From contig NC_008786.1 of the NCBI RefSeq assembly GCF_000015565.1, forward strand, positions 2,418,001 to 2,482,000: 64,000 nt of DNA. Reading direction: 5' to 3'. The translations under genes and the position numbers were made by a program. Shown one piece after another: positions 32,811 through 42,627 of the stretch (positions are counted from its first letter, which is position 1; every line of letters begins with the position of its first letter). Below the pieces are notes generated by a model. That model searched no databases. It saw only the letters and a program-made list of their open reading frames with translations, and had not been told where the DNA came from. This DNA is from Verminephrobacter eiseniae EF01-2 (lineage in GTDB: Bacteria > Pseudomonadota > Gammaproteobacteria > Burkholderiales > Burkholderiaceae_C).

Positions 32811-34420
32811 TGGCACGGGCCTGTCCGTCGTTGGCCTGGCAGTTGCCGTGGGCCCTGGTCGCGGGGCTGGCGCAGGCCGCCTCGCTGGCCTGGCCCTGGG
32901 GCGGCGAGCCGCTGTGGTGGTTGCAACTGGCATCCATGGCCATGCTGGCGTGGTTGCTGCGACCCGGGGCCGATCGGGCCGTTGCATGGCACCGGGCGGC
33001 GCTGATCGGCGGCGTATTTGCCACCGCCTGGCTGGCCAGCACGTTCTGGTGGCTGTTCATCTCCATGCACCGCTATGGCGCTCTGCCCGCGCCGCTGGCA
33101 GCGGCGGCGGTGCTGGTGCTGGCGGCTTTTTTGGCCAGCTACTACGCGGCCGCAATGGGGCTGTTTTGCCGGTTGGCGCCGCTCCACAGAGCCGGGGCAG
33201 CCCTGCTTTTCGGCGCCTGTTGGCTGCTGGCAGAACTGGCGCGGGGCAGCCTGTGGACAGGCTTCCCCTGGGGGGCCGGCGGATATGCGCATGCCGATGG
33301 CCCGTTGCGGGTGCTGGCGCGCTATGTCGGCGTGTACGGCATCGGTGCCGTGGCGGCGCTGCTGGCGCTGCTGTGCGTGCAATGGCGGCGCGCGGATCTG
33401 CGCCATTGGCCGATGTGGCTGCTGCTGTTGGCCGGTGCTGCGGCGCTGGCGCTGGCCGCCGTGCAGCGCACTTGCGCGATCGATCTGTGCGACACACCGC
33501 CGCCCTGGCGTCGGGACCCGACCTTGAGCGTCGAACTGCTGCAAGGCAATATCGCGCAGGATGAGAAATTCCGCCCGGGCAGCGGCGTGGCGCTGGCGCT
33601 CCAGTGGTACGGGCAGGCGCTGCGCACGGCCCGGGCGCAACTGGTGGTGGCGCCAGAAACCGCGCTACCGCTGCTGCCGCAGCAACTCATGCCCGGCTAC
33701 CTCGAAGGCTTGGCACGGCACTACGCCCAAGGCCCGCAGGCCGCGTTGCTCGGCATCCCCTGGGGCGACCAGGCCACGGGCTATACCAACTCGGTGCTGG
33801 GTCTGAGCCCCGCGACCGGGGCGATGCCTTACCGTTACGACAAGCACCACCTGGTGCCGTTCGGCGAGTTCGTCCCGCCATTTTTCAAATGGTTCACGGC
33901 ACGGATGCAGATACCGCTCGGCAACTTCAACCGGGCAGGGGTGGGCCAGGCTTCGTTCGCCTGGGCCGGCCAGCGCCTTGCGCCGAACATCTGCTATGAA
34001 GACCTGTTCGGCGAAGAGTTGGGCGCCCGCTTCATCGACCCCGCGCAGGCGCCGACGGTGTTCGTCAACCTGAGCAACATCGGCTGGTTTGGCAACACCA
34101 TCGCCATCGACCAGCATTTGCAGATCAGCCGCATGCGGGCGCTGGAATTCGAGCGCCCGATGGTGCGCGCCACCAACACCGGGGCCACGGCGATCATCGA
34201 CCACCGGGGCCAGGTGACGCACCAGTTGGCGCGCCACACCCGTGGCGTGCTCCGGGGCCAGGTGCATGGCCGGGGGCTGGATGCGCACAGCGGCTGGGCG
34301 ATCACGCCCTACGCCTGGTGGGTCGCCCGCTGGGGCCTGTGGCCGCTGTGGGCGTTGGCGGCGCTGGCACTGGCCTGGGCCATGCGCGCGCAGCGGATGC
34401 GCAGGGCGCGTGGCGCTTGA
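32810..34420 (+). CDS. lnt: Apolipoprotein N-acyltransferase
   Basis: 536-residue inner-membrane enzyme that adds the third acyl chain to lipoproteins. Hydrophobic N-terminal half with several membrane helices, then a nitrilase-like periplasmic domain. Catalytic triad Glu283 (APETALPLL), Lys345 (YDKHHLVPFGEF) and Cys395 (NICYEDLF) are all present. Start at 32810 (MARACPSL), overlapping the corC stop. Final helix near the C-terminus (WGLWPLWALAALALAWAM). Confidence 0.93.
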   Translation: MARACPSLAWQLPWALVAGLAQAASLAWPWGGEPLWWLQLASMAMLAWLLRPGADRAVAWHRAALIGGVFATAWLASTFWWLFISMHRYGALPAPLAAAAVLVLAAFLASYYAAAMGLFCRLAPLHRAGAALLFGACWLLAELARGSLWTGFPWGAGGYAHADGPLRVLARYVGVYGIGAVAALLALLCVQWRRADLRHWPMWLLLLAGAAALALAAVQRTCAIDLCDTPPPWRRDPTLSVELLQGNIAQDEKFRPGSGVALALQWYGQALRTARAQLVVAPETALPLLPQQLMPGYLEGLARHYAQGPQAALLGIPWGDQATGYTNSVLGLSPATGAMPYRYDKHHLVPFGEFVPPFFKWFTARMQIPLGNFNRAGVGQASFAWAGQRLAPNICYEDLFGEELGARFIDPAQAPTVFVNLSNIGWFGNTIAIDQHLQISRMRALEFERPMVRATNTGATAIIDHRGQVTHQLARHTRGVLRGQVHGRGLDAHSGWAITPYAWWVARWGLWPLWALAALALAWAMRAQRMRRARGA

Positions 34421-34501
34421 TCGGGATCAGCCCTTGCGCCGTGGCGGCGGCGCCCGGCGGGCCGGCACCGGCCGTGGCCCGCGCCATGCCTTGATAATGG
34501 A

Positions 34502-34523
34502 GCCCCGCCTGCGCGGGCGGGGC
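34502..34523. terminator. GC-rich hairpin between lnt and fabA
   Basis: GCCCCGCC / GGCGGGGC with a 6-base loop, 80 bp after the lnt stop. No T-tract follows, so it is only a possible terminator. Confidence 0.4.
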
Positions 34524-34576
34524 GCGGCCACGATGATTTGCGGCGGGGCCACCGCTGCTTTGGAGCACAACTGAAA

Positions 34577-35107
34577 ATGGCAGATTCCTTTTCCTACGAG
34601 CAACTGATCGCCTCGGGCGAGGGCCGATTGTTCGGCGCCGACAGCGGGCGTCTGCCGTTGCCGCCGATGCTGATGTTCGACCGCATCACGCATATCGACA
34701 GCGATGGTGGCGCGCACGGGCTGGGAAAGATCCGTGCCGAGCTCGATCTGCGCCCTGACCTGTGGTTTTTTGCCTGCCATTTTCAGGGCGACCCGGTGAT
34801 GCCCGGCTGCCTGGGGCTTGACGCCATGTGGCAGTTGATCGGCTTTTACCTGACCTGGCTGCAACTGCCCGGTCGCGGCCGCGCGCTGGGGGCGGGCGAG
34901 GTCAAGTTCACCGGCGAGGTAGGCCCCGGCGTGCAGCGGCTGAGCTACGACATCGACATCAAGCGCGTCATCCGGCGCAAATTGGTGATGGCCATTGGCG
35001 ATGCCCGCCTGCTGGCCGATGGCAAGGAAATCTATCTGGCCAGCGACCTGCGTGTGGGCCTGTTCAAACATGGGTCAGACGGCGCAGCACAAGGAGCCGC
35101 AGCATGA
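34577..35107 (+). CDS. fabA: 3-Hydroxydecanoyl-ACP dehydratase/isomerase
   Basis: 176-residue hot-dog enzyme of unsaturated fatty acid synthesis: dehydrates 3-hydroxydecanoyl-ACP and isomerises trans-2 to cis-3-decenoyl-ACP. Catalytic His68 and Asp82 lie in [20 protein letters not shown]. Start at 34577 ([10 protein letters not shown]). Overlaps fabB by 4 bp, giving the classical fabA-fabB operon. Confidence 0.95.
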   Translation: MADSFSYEQLIASGEGRLFGADSGRLPLPPMLMFDRITHIDSDGGAHGLGKIRAELDLRPDLWFFACHFQGDPVMPGCLGLDAMWQLIGFYLTWLQLPGRGRALGAGEVKFTGEVGPGVQRLSYDIDIKRVIRRKLVMAIGDARLLADGKEIYLASDLRVGLFKHGSDGAAQGAAA

Positions 35108-36336
35108 AACGTGTGGTGATCACCGGCACGGGCATCGTCTCGTGCATAGGCAACGACATGGCCACGGTCACGCAGTCGCTGCGTGCTGGCCGCTCGGGCA
35201 TCCGCGCCATGCCCCAGTTCAGCGAGTTGGGCATGCGCAGCCAGGTGGCGGGCGTGCCGCAGATCGACCTGGAAGCGCAGATCGACCGCAAGCAACTGCG
35301 CTTCATGGGCGATGCAGCGGCCTACGCGCATATTGCGCTGGCCCGCGCGGTGGCCGAATCGGGCCTGGCCCCCGGGCAGGTGTCGCACCCGCGCACCGGC
35401 CTGATCATGGGCTCGGGCGGCGGCTCGCCGGCCAACCAGATCGAGGCCGCCGACATCCTGCGCAGCAAGGGCATCCGCCGCGTCGGGCCGTACCAGGTCA
35501 CGCGCTGCATGGGCTCGACGGTGTCGGCCTGCCTGTCGACCCACTTCGGCATCAAGGGCATCAACTACTCCATCACCTCGGCCTGCAGCACCTCGGCGCA
35601 TTGCATAGGCGCGGCGGCCCAGCAGATTGCCTGGGGCATGCAGGACGTGATGTTTGCCGGCGGCGGCGAGGAAGTCACCTGGGGCATGGGCCTGCTGTTC
35701 GACGCCATGGGCGCGATGTCCAGCGCCTACAACGCCACGCCCGAGAAGGCATCGCGCGCCTACGACGCCCGGCGCGACGGCTTCGTGCTCTCGGGCGGCG
35801 GCGGCGCCGTGGTGCTCGAAAGCCTGGAGCATGCCCAGGCGCGCGGCGCCACCATCCTGGGCGAGTTGATCGGCTTTGGCGCCACCTCCGACGGCGCCGA
35901 CATGGTGGCCCCATCGGGCGACGGCGCCGTGGCCTGCATGCGCCAGGCCATCGCCACGGTCCAAGAGCCGATCGACTACATCAACACCCACGGCACCTCC
36001 ACCCCCGTCGGCGATGTGCCCGAGTTGCGCGCCATCCGCACCGTGTTTGGCGCGGCGATACCGCCGTTTTCGTCAACCAAGTCGCTGACCGGCCACTCGC
36101 TCGGAGCCACCGGCGTGCAAGAGGCCATCTACTGCCTGCTGATGCTGCGCCAGGGCTTCATCGCCGGATCGGCCAACATCGAAACGCTGGAACCCGAAGC
36201 CGAGGGCATGCCCCTGGTGCGCGCCACGCGCGACGCGCCGATCCGCACGGCGCTGTCCAACAGCTTCGGTTTTGGCGGCACCAACGCCAGCCTGGTGCTG
36301 CGCCGCTGGGAACCCGCCGCGCCGCACGGCGCGTAG
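35104..36336 (+). CDS. fabB: 3-Oxoacyl-ACP synthase I
   Basis: 410-residue condensing enzyme that elongates cis-3-decenoyl-ACP. Catalytic triad Cys161 ([11 protein letters not shown]), His296 ([11 protein letters not shown]) and His331 ([12 protein letters not shown]). The start at 35104 ([13 protein letters not shown]) overlaps the fabA stop (ATGA); the long open frame upstream is fabA in another frame. Confidence 0.95.
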   Translation: MKRVVITGTGIVSCIGNDMATVTQSLRAGRSGIRAMPQFSELGMRSQVAGVPQIDLEAQIDRKQLRFMGDAAAYAHIALARAVAESGLAPGQVSHPRTGLIMGSGGGSPANQIEAADILRSKGIRRVGPYQVTRCMGSTVSACLSTHFGIKGINYSITSACSTSAHCIGAAAQQIAWGMQDVMFAGGGEEVTWGMGLLFDAMGAMSSAYNATPEKASRAYDARRDGFVLSGGGGAVVLESLEHAQARGATILGELIGFGATSDGADMVAPSGDGAVACMRQAIATVQEPIDYINTHGTSTPVGDVPELRAIRTVFGAAIPPFSSTKSLTGHSLGATGVQEAIYCLLMLRQGFIAGSANIETLEPEAEGMPLVRATRDAPIRTALSNSFGFGGTNASLVLRRWEPAAPHGA

Positions 36337-36344
36337 GCAGGGCT

Positions 36345-36437
36345 TGCATGAATACACCGTGCGCTGGAACCTTGCTGTATCGCCGGATGTCGATCAGGCC
36401 GTGCAGTGGGCGCGTGGGACGCATGGGTGTTGATTTC
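36345..36437 (+). pseudogene. Possible remnant of a ribbon-helix-helix antitoxin-like gene
   Basis: The frame reads VRWNLAVSPDVDQAVQ and then stops at TGA after RGTHGC. The pattern R-W-N-x-A-V-S-P-D-x-D-Q is typical of small ribbon-helix-helix proteins of toxin-antitoxin pairs in betaproteobacteria, but the rest of the domain is missing and no toxin follows. The remaining bases up to 36667 show no gene. Confidence 0.35.
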
Positions 36438-36667
36438 GTCGAGCGGCCCCACCTTGCGTCATCTATTGCGCTTGACACGGGCCCCGCTTCGGGCCGGTGA
36501 CATCGGTGGCACAGCTTGACGAACTGCGGCGCGTGAGTCGGGAGTGGATTTCGATCATTAAATGCGAATTGACAACCAGATCAATGCAGTGCAGATGAAA
36601 AATACCGAACCACTGACTCGACTTGCCCGTCAAGCGCCAAAAAATATCAAATCAGATGGAGATACCG

Positions 36668-36835
36668 ATGCGCAAAAAAGTCATTAACCGCTTCAATGAA
36701 AAATCACAAAATGAGAGTTCAGAAGTCAGAAATCGAGTGGCCGATTGTCTGATTTTGGTGATAATGCCGATTCTTGCGATATACATGGCTGGATTCATGA
36801 AAGTATCAGATGAAACACCAAAAATCACGGACTAA
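36668..36835 (+). CDS. Small single-span membrane protein of unknown function
   Basis: 55 residues from the ATG at 36668, preceded by GGAGATACC. A charged N-terminal half (RKKVINRFNEKSQNESSEV) leads into one hydrophobic segment (CLILVIMPILAIYMAGFM). Notably AT-richer than its surroundings. No family recognised. It belongs to the low-GC stretch inserted between fabB and glyQ. Confidence 0.5.
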   Translation: MRKKVINRFNEKSQNESSEVRNRVADCLILVIMPILAIYMAGFMKVSDETPKITD

Positions 36836-36943
36836 ACCACCGGTAATGCAGGCAGACACGGTCGCCGTGAATGCGTTGAGCACCCGGGTCGAAAAGTTCC
36901 GTAGCCTGGTCATCGTTGCGCTGTTACCTGGATGTAGGTCGCT

Positions 36944-37636
36944 ATGAATCTCGTCCCGTACCGCCTGTACCATAGTCACATGGTTGAGGTAAAGCGTCGA
37001 TTCAGAGCGATTGATCGAATACTGGGCGCCAAGGAGCCAATAACCTTGACGGCCGAGTTTGACGATGAATTCATGTGGCTGCAGTTGCGTCAGATCGTTG
37101 AGCTCGTGACGTACTCAGCGATCGCTGCCGATAAAGAACGGTACGCTGCGTTCCGCCAAGATCAGAGCGTTGACTACCGATGTGACAGAAAGCCGGGCAA
37201 GATACTCAATCACTTGCCAGAGATCAGCCTCCGTTGCCTGCCGAAGCCACTGGGCGCCACCGTGTCTCAGGCGGATGGAACCACGCACTTCGAGGAAGGC
37301 GAGGGGGGTTGCACTGCAAAAGAGTTGCGTGATCGGTTCAAAAATATTCTCGACACAGCGGGTCAGCATTTGCACGCGGTCAACCCGTTCAACGAGAAAA
37401 CTGTGATCGACCAAAAGGAACGCCTTGTCATTGCAAGGAAGCGGATCAACATGGAAACGGAGTTCTTGAAAAGAGTGCTTTGGAAGCACGTCAAATTTGG
37501 GTCGCAATTCCAACCTGGCGAGTCACCGCGTGTGCCCGAGAGACCGAAACAGGCATCGATCCAACAGGCCTGGGTCGTCGAGTTCGGTGCCCCCGGAACC
37601 GATAGCGTTCGGATCGTGCTGGCCGAGTCCCCCTGA
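36944..37636 (+). CDS. Conserved-looking protein of unknown function, low GC
   Basis: 230 residues, soluble, no membrane segments or motif I recognise. Contains a mostly helical N-terminal half (HMVEVKRRFRAIDRILGAKE) with several Trp, and a polar, mixed C-terminal half. Codon use is less GC-biased than its neighbours and it stands alone between fabB and glyQ, which suggests acquisition by transfer. The start at 36944 is the first ATG; no clear RBS. Confidence 0.55.
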   Translation: MNLVPYRLYHSHMVEVKRRFRAIDRILGAKEPITLTAEFDDEFMWLQLRQIVELVTYSAIAADKERYAAFRQDQSVDYRCDRKPGKILNHLPEISLRCLPKPLGATVSQADGTTHFEEGEGGCTAKELRDRFKNILDTAGQHLHAVNPFNEKTVIDQKERLVIARKRINMETEFLKRVLWKHVKFGSQFQPGESPRVPERPKQASIQQAWVVEFGAPGTDSVRIVLAESP

Positions 37637-37874
37637 GGGCGGCTCCTTGGGTTTCCTCGTTCCCGGTGCGACTGCGGGTGGCCCGGCGCCGGTTTTTCAT
37701 GCAGCGGCCGGGCGGTGTGCTCTTTGCGGGGCGCCTGCCGCTGCACCGTAAAATCATCGGCTGGCGTGCGCCCGGGACACCCGTCATCCGTTGCCTGTTC
37801 GACGGCGGGCACGCAAAGTCCGCCTTCCTTCCCCCTTGCTTGCCCGGCCCTGGCGGGTCGGCGCCACCGATGCC

Positions 37875-38822
37875 ATGTTGACATTCCAGCAGATCATTTT
37901 GCAGTTGCAGTCCTACTGGGACGCACAGGGCTGCGCGCTTTTGCAGCCTTATGACATGGAGGTGGGCGCAGGCACCTCGCACACCGCGACCTTTCTGCGC
38001 GCCATTGGGCCGGAGCCTTGGAAGGCCGCCTATGTGCAGCCGAGCCGCCGGCCCAAGGACGGGCGCCATGGCGAAAATCCGAACCGCTTGCAGCATTACT
38101 ACCAGTTCCAGGTGGTCTTGAAGCCCGCACCCGCTGGCATTCTGGATCTGTACCTGGGCTCGCTGCAGGCGCTGGGCCTGGATTTGCAGCGCAACGACAT
38201 CCGCTTTGTCGAAGACGATTGGGAGAACCCCACGCTGGGCGCCTGGGGTCTGGGCTGGGAGGTCTGGCTCAACGGCATGGAGGTGACGCAACTGACCTAT
38301 TTCCAGCAGGTCGGCGGCATCGATTGCCGGCCCGTCACCGGTGAGATCACCTATGGCCTGGAGCGTCTGGCGATGTACTTGCAGGGCGTGGACCGGGTCT
38401 ACGACCTGACCTGGACCGAAGGCGACGCCCGGCTCAGCTATGGCGATGTGTACCTGCAAAACGAGGTCGAGCAGTCGCGCTACAACTTCGAGCACAGCGA
38501 TGCGGACTTTTTGTTCACCGCCTTTGGCGCGCATGAAAAGCAGGCCCGGCACCTGATCGGGCAGCAACTGGCCCTGCCGGCCTACGAGCAGGTGCTCAAG
38601 GCTGCGCACAGCTTCAACCTGCTCGACGCGCGCGGCGCCATCAGCGTGACCGAGCGGGCCGCTTACGTCGCGCGCATCCGCAACCTGGCCCGCGCCGTGG
38701 CGCAAAGCTACTACGAGAGCCGCGAGCGCCTGGGCTTTCCGATGGCGCCGCGTGCCTGGGTGGAACAAATACAAATGACAAATGGCCAGCAAGGTCGCTT
38801 GATCGGAGCCTCTGAAAAATGA
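37875..38822 (+). CDS. glyQ: Glycyl-tRNA synthetase alpha subunit
   Basis: 315-residue catalytic subunit of the bacterial alpha2beta2 glycyl-tRNA synthetase. [20 protein letters not shown] at the start is diagnostic, and the class II motifs follow ([34 protein letters not shown]). Start at 37875. Overlaps glyS by 4 bp. In related genomes glyQ-glyS-gmhB-plsC commonly follow lnt; here fabAB and a low-GC insertion lie between. Confidence 0.96.
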   Translation: MLTFQQIILQLQSYWDAQGCALLQPYDMEVGAGTSHTATFLRAIGPEPWKAAYVQPSRRPKDGRHGENPNRLQHYYQFQVVLKPAPAGILDLYLGSLQALGLDLQRNDIRFVEDDWENPTLGAWGLGWEVWLNGMEVTQLTYFQQVGGIDCRPVTGEITYGLERLAMYLQGVDRVYDLTWTEGDARLSYGDVYLQNEVEQSRYNFEHSDADFLFTAFGAHEKQARHLIGQQLALPAYEQVLKAAHSFNLLDARGAISVTERAAYVARIRNLARAVAQSYYESRERLGFPMAPRAWVEQIQMTNGQQGRLIGASEK

Positions 38823-40975
38823 CGAGCCGCAATCTTCTGGTCGAACTGCTGGTGCAGGAACTGCCCCCGAAGGCGCTGCAAAAATTGGGCGAGGCTTTCG
38901 CCGCCGTGCTCGGCGAGCAGTTGCTGGCCCTGGGCCTGGCCAGCACGGCGTCGGTGGTGACGCCTTATGCCTCGCCGCGCCGCCTGGCCGCCCATGTCAG
39001 CGCCGTGGCCGAGCGGGCGCCCGACCGGGCGGTGCAGCAAAAGCTGATGCCCGTCGCCGTGGGGCTGGATGCCGCTGGCCAGCCCAGTCCGGCGCTGCTC
39101 AAGAAACTGCAGGCGCTGGGGGCCGATATCTGCGACCCGGCCGCCGCCGTGGCTGCGCTGCGGCGCGCGCAGGACGGCAAGGGCCAGGCGCTGTTCTACG
39201 ACCGCATCGTGCCCGGCGCCACGCTCGCGGCGGGCCTGCAGCAGGCGCTCGACGAGGCCATTGCCAAGCTGCCCATCCCGAAGGTGATGAGCTACCAGCT
39301 CGAGACCGACTGCGCGCTGCCCGGCTGGAGCAGCGTGAACTTCGTGCGCCCCGCGCAGGGCCTGGTGGCGCTGCACGGCAGCACCGTGGTGCCGGTAAAG
39401 GCGCTGGGCCTGACCGCAGGCAACTGCACGCAGGGCCATCGCTTCGAGGCCGTGGTGTCGCCGGTGCTGCTGTCCGATGCCGACGGCTATGCCGCCACGC
39501 TGCGCAGCGACGGTGCCGTGATCGCCAGTTTTGCCGAGCGCAGGGCCGAGATTGCGCACCAGTTGGCCGCAGCGGCCGCCAGCCTGGGCCGCGCCGTGCG
39601 CGTGATCGAAGACCAGGCGCTGCTCGACGAGGTGACGGGGCTGGTCGAGCGCCCCCGGGTGCTGGTCTGCGAGTTCGAGTCCCGCTTTCTCGACATCCCG
39701 CAGGAATGCCTGATCCTGACGATGAAGGCGCACCAGAAATACTTCCCGCTGCTCGATGCCGCAGGCCGGCTGACGCACCAGTTCCTGGTGGTCAGCAACA
39801 TCAGCCCCGAAGACCCCCATTGGGTGATCGATGGCAACCAGCGCGTGGTGCGCCCACGGCTGGCCGATGCCCAGTTCTTCTTCGACCAGGACCGCAGGAA
39901 ACCGCTGGCCGCGCGCGTCGATGCGCTCTGCAAGGTGGTCTACCACCACCAGTTGGGCACGCAGGCCGAGCGCGTGCAGCGCGTGCGCGCGATCGCGGCG
40001 CTGATTGCCAGGACCATGGCCGAAACCACGGCCGGGCCATGGGCCGACGCCGCGCTGGCGCAGCAGGCCGACCAGGCCGCGCTGCTGGCCAAGGCCGACC
40101 TGGTGACCGGCATGGTGGGCGAGTTTCCCGAATTGCAAGGCACGATGGGCCGCTACTACGCGCTCAACGACGGCCTGGGCGAGGTGATTGCCGACGCCAT
40201 CGAAGACCATTACAAGCCCCGTTTTGCCGGCGACAGCCTGCCGCGCAACCGGGTCGGCGTGGTGCTGGCGCTGGCCGACAAGCTCGAAACCCTGGTGGGC
40301 ATGTTCGGCACCGGCAACCTGCCCACCGGCGAGCGCGATCCGTTTGCGCTGCGCCGCCATGCACTGGGCCTGATCCGCATGTTGGTCGAAAAGGAGGTGC
40401 CGCTGGAACTGCATGCGCTGCTGGCCGGCGCCTGGTCCGTGTTTGGCGACAAGATCGGCCAGGACCTGTCCGCGCTGACCGACTTCATCTACGAGCGCCT
40501 GGCCGGCAGCCTGCGCGAGCAGGGCTATGGCGCCCGGGAAGTCGATGCCGTGCTGGCACAGCGCCCGCAGCGCCTGGCGCTGGTGGAAAAGCGGCTCGCC
40601 GCCGTGCGCGCCTTTGCCGCGTTGCCCGAAAGCCCCGCGCTGGCCGCCGCCAACAAGCGCGTGGCCAACATCCTGAAAAAGGCCGATGCCGTCGACCCGC
40701 ATGTCAACCCCGGGTTGTTGCGGGAGCAGGCCGAGCAAGACCTGTACGCCGCATTGCAGCGCTTCGTGCCCGAGGCGGATGCGCAGTTCGACGCCGGCGA
40801 CTACAGCCTCAGCCTGCAAACCCTGGCCGTGCTGCGCGCGCCGGTGGATGCGTTCTTCGACGATGTGCTGGTCAACGTCGAGCAGATGGACCTGCGCCTG
40901 AACCGCCTGGGCCTGCTCAAGAGCCTGCACCAGGCCATGAACCGCGTGGCCGATCTGTCGCGGCTGGCGGCATGA
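38819..40975 (+). CDS. glyS: Glycyl-tRNA synthetase beta subunit
   Basis: 718-residue tRNA-binding subunit. [15 protein letters not shown] at the start, [22 protein letters not shown] in the middle and the C-terminal anticodon-binding region ([24 protein letters not shown]) are typical. Translationally coupled to glyQ (ATGA overlap). Confidence 0.96.
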   Translation: MTSRNLLVELLVQELPPKALQKLGEAFAAVLGEQLLALGLASTASVVTPYASPRRLAAHVSAVAERAPDRAVQQKLMPVAVGLDAAGQPSPALLKKLQALGADICDPAAAVAALRRAQDGKGQALFYDRIVPGATLAAGLQQALDEAIAKLPIPKVMSYQLETDCALPGWSSVNFVRPAQGLVALHGSTVVPVKALGLTAGNCTQGHRFEAVVSPVLLSDADGYAATLRSDGAVIASFAERRAEIAHQLAAAAASLGRAVRVIEDQALLDEVTGLVERPRVLVCEFESRFLDIPQECLILTMKAHQKYFPLLDAAGRLTHQFLVVSNISPEDPHWVIDGNQRVVRPRLADAQFFFDQDRRKPLAARVDALCKVVYHHQLGTQAERVQRVRAIAALIARTMAETTAGPWADAALAQQADQAALLAKADLVTGMVGEFPELQGTMGRYYALNDGLGEVIADAIEDHYKPRFAGDSLPRNRVGVVLALADKLETLVGMFGTGNLPTGERDPFALRRHALGLIRMLVEKEVPLELHALLAGAWSVFGDKIGQDLSALTDFIYERLAGSLREQGYGAREVDAVLAQRPQRLALVEKRLAAVRAFAALPESPALAAANKRVANILKKADAVDPHVNPGLLREQAEQDLYAALQRFVPEADAQFDAGDYSLSLQTLAVLRAPVDAFFDDVLVNVEQMDLRLNRLGLLKSLHQAMNRVADLSRLAA

Positions 40976-41148
40976 CCCCGGCGATGGCGTGAAGCGCCCC
41001 CCATCTCGTCTGCGGCGCCCGCCCCGGGGTGGCAGCCCGTGGCTTTGGCCCTTCGAGGCGGCGACCCTGGCGTGGGCCGGGTCCGCTTCATCCGGCGTGG
41101 AAAACTGATAGGCTGGCGGCCGTGACACACGGACACTAAAAGCACACC

Positions 41149-41769
41149 ATGAAACTGGCCATCCTGGACCGCGACGGCACCCTGAACCCGCTCGGGGATG
41201 ACTACATCACCTCGGCCGACGAGTGGACGGCCGTGCCGGGCGCGCTCGAAGCCATTGCGCGGCTCAACCATGCGGGCTGGCATGTGGTGGTGGCGACCAA
41301 CCAGCCGGGGCTGGGCCGGGGCCTGTTCGACGTGGTGGCGCTGCATGCCATCCACGCCAAGATGCACCGGCAGCAGGCGGCGCTGGGCGGGCGCATCGAC
41401 GCGGTGTTCTACTGCCCGCACGCGCTCGATGAAGACTGCAACTGCCGCAAACCCGCGCCCGGTTTGCTCGAACAGATCTGCGAGCGCTATGGCGTCGAGC
41501 CGCACGACGTGCAGGTGGTGGGCAACTGCGCGGCCCATTTGCAGGCCGGCGCGGCGCTGGGCGCGCAACTGCACCTGGTGTGCACCGGCCACTCGGCCGC
41601 TCTGGTGCCGGGCGGGCCTGTGCCCGCAGGGCTGGCGCCAGGCACGCAGGTGCATGCCAGCCTGGGCGATTTCGTCGACCGCCTGCTGCTTGCGGCGCCC
41701 GCTGCACCCGGTGCCGGCTTCAGTGTTGCCCTGTCCGTTGGACCGATGGCCCGACAGCGCATGATTTGA
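41149..41769 (+). CDS. gmhB: Heptose bisphosphate phosphatase-like HAD protein with altered metal site
   Basis: 206-residue HAD phosphatase of LPS heptose synthesis. Nucleophile and acid are intact (LDRDGT, Asp7 and Asp9), as is the zinc-binding Cys89-x-His91 ... Cys97-x-Cys99 group. But the Mg-binding motif GD-x4-D of relatives is here GNCAAH (residues 125-130), replacing both aspartates by Asn126 and His130. This may weaken activity. The C-terminal tail is about 20 residues longer than E. coli GmhB. Ends with a TGA that overlaps the plsC ATG by one base. Confidence 0.85.
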   Translation: MKLAILDRDGTLNPLGDDYITSADEWTAVPGALEAIARLNHAGWHVVVATNQPGLGRGLFDVVALHAIHAKMHRQQAALGGRIDAVFYCPHALDEDCNCRKPAPGLLEQICERYGVEPHDVQVVGNCAAHLQAGAALGAQLHLVCTGHSAALVPGGPVPAGLAPGTQVHASLGDFVDRLLLAAPAAPGAGFSVALSVGPMARQRMI

Positions 41770-42620
41770 TGGCGCCCGTGCGCAGAAAGACCCACCCCGT
41801 GGCCGCGATCCGCTCCGTCATTCACCTGCTGTGGATGGGCCTGACCGTGGTGCCCTACGCGCTGGCCATCCTGCTCGGCGCGCTGCTCGGGCTGCGGGCG
41901 GCCTGGCTGTACCGCATCGCCGCCGCCTGGCTGTCGCTGTGCATCAGCAGCGCCCGCGTGATCCTGGGCATTCGCACCGAGGTGACGGGCCTGGAGAACC
42001 TGCCGCAGGGCGCGCGCCAGGGGGCCGTCTTGCTGGTCAAGCACCAGTCGGCCTACGAGACCTTGCTGCTGCCGACGATCATGCCGCACCCGCTGGCCTA
42101 TGTGTTCAAGAAGGAACTGCTGCAACTGCCGTTCTTCGGCTGGGCCATTGGCCGGCTCCAGATGATCCACATCGACCGCAAGCAGCGCCTGCGCGCCTTC
42201 CACAAACTGGTGCAGCAAGGCCGGCAACTGCTGGCCGAGGGCATCTGGATCATCATGTTCCCCGAAGGCACGCGCATCGAACGCGGCCAAACGGGCGTCT
42301 ACCAGACCGGCGGCGCACGCCTGGCGATAGACACCGGCGTGCCGGTGGTGCCGATTGCCGTGACCTCGGCCCGGGTCTGGCCGCCCCGGGCCTTCATCAA
42401 GCGCCCCGGCGTGGTGCAGGTATCGATCGGCAAACCCATCGCCAGCACCGGCCGCCGGAGCGATGAACTGATGCGCGAGGTGCAGACCTGGATCGAAGCC
42501 GAGATGCGCCGCCTGGACCCCGATGCCTACCCTGCCGGGGCCGGCACCGCAGCGGCCAGCGCCAGCGCCGCAGGGGTTGCTGGCAGCACCAGCGCCGGGG
42601 CCGACACCATCGGCCACTGA
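41769..42620 (+). CDS. plsC: 1-Acylglycerol-3-phosphate O-acyltransferase
   Basis: 283 residues. Makes phosphatidic acid in the membrane. Acyltransferase motifs: KHQSAYET (variant of H-x4-D, with Glu), IDRKQ and FPEGTR. N-terminal membrane segment (VIHLLWMGLTVVPYALAILLGALLGL). The last about 30 residues are an Ala/Gly/Ser-rich tail unlike relatives. Coupled to gmhB; the next gene starts 7 bp after its stop. Confidence 0.9.
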   Translation: MAPVRRKTHPVAAIRSVIHLLWMGLTVVPYALAILLGALLGLRAAWLYRIAAAWLSLCISSARVILGIRTEVTGLENLPQGARQGAVLLVKHQSAYETLLLPTIMPHPLAYVFKKELLQLPFFGWAIGRLQMIHIDRKQRLRAFHKLVQQGRQLLAEGIWIIMFPEGTRIERGQTGVYQTGGARLAIDTGVPVVPIAVTSARVWPPRAFIKRPGVVQVSIGKPIASTGRRSDELMREVQTWIEAEMRRLDPDAYPAGAGTAAASASAAGVAGSTSAGADTIGH

Positions 42621-42627
42621 AGCGGCC

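Noticed and set aside
34430..34576. Small RNA gene between lnt and fabA
   Set aside because: Only a short GC-rich hairpin is visible; no promoter-terminator pair that would define an RNA gene.
38711..41128. 805-codon minus-strand open frame
   Set aside because: Shadow of glyS, which is certain by motif and length.
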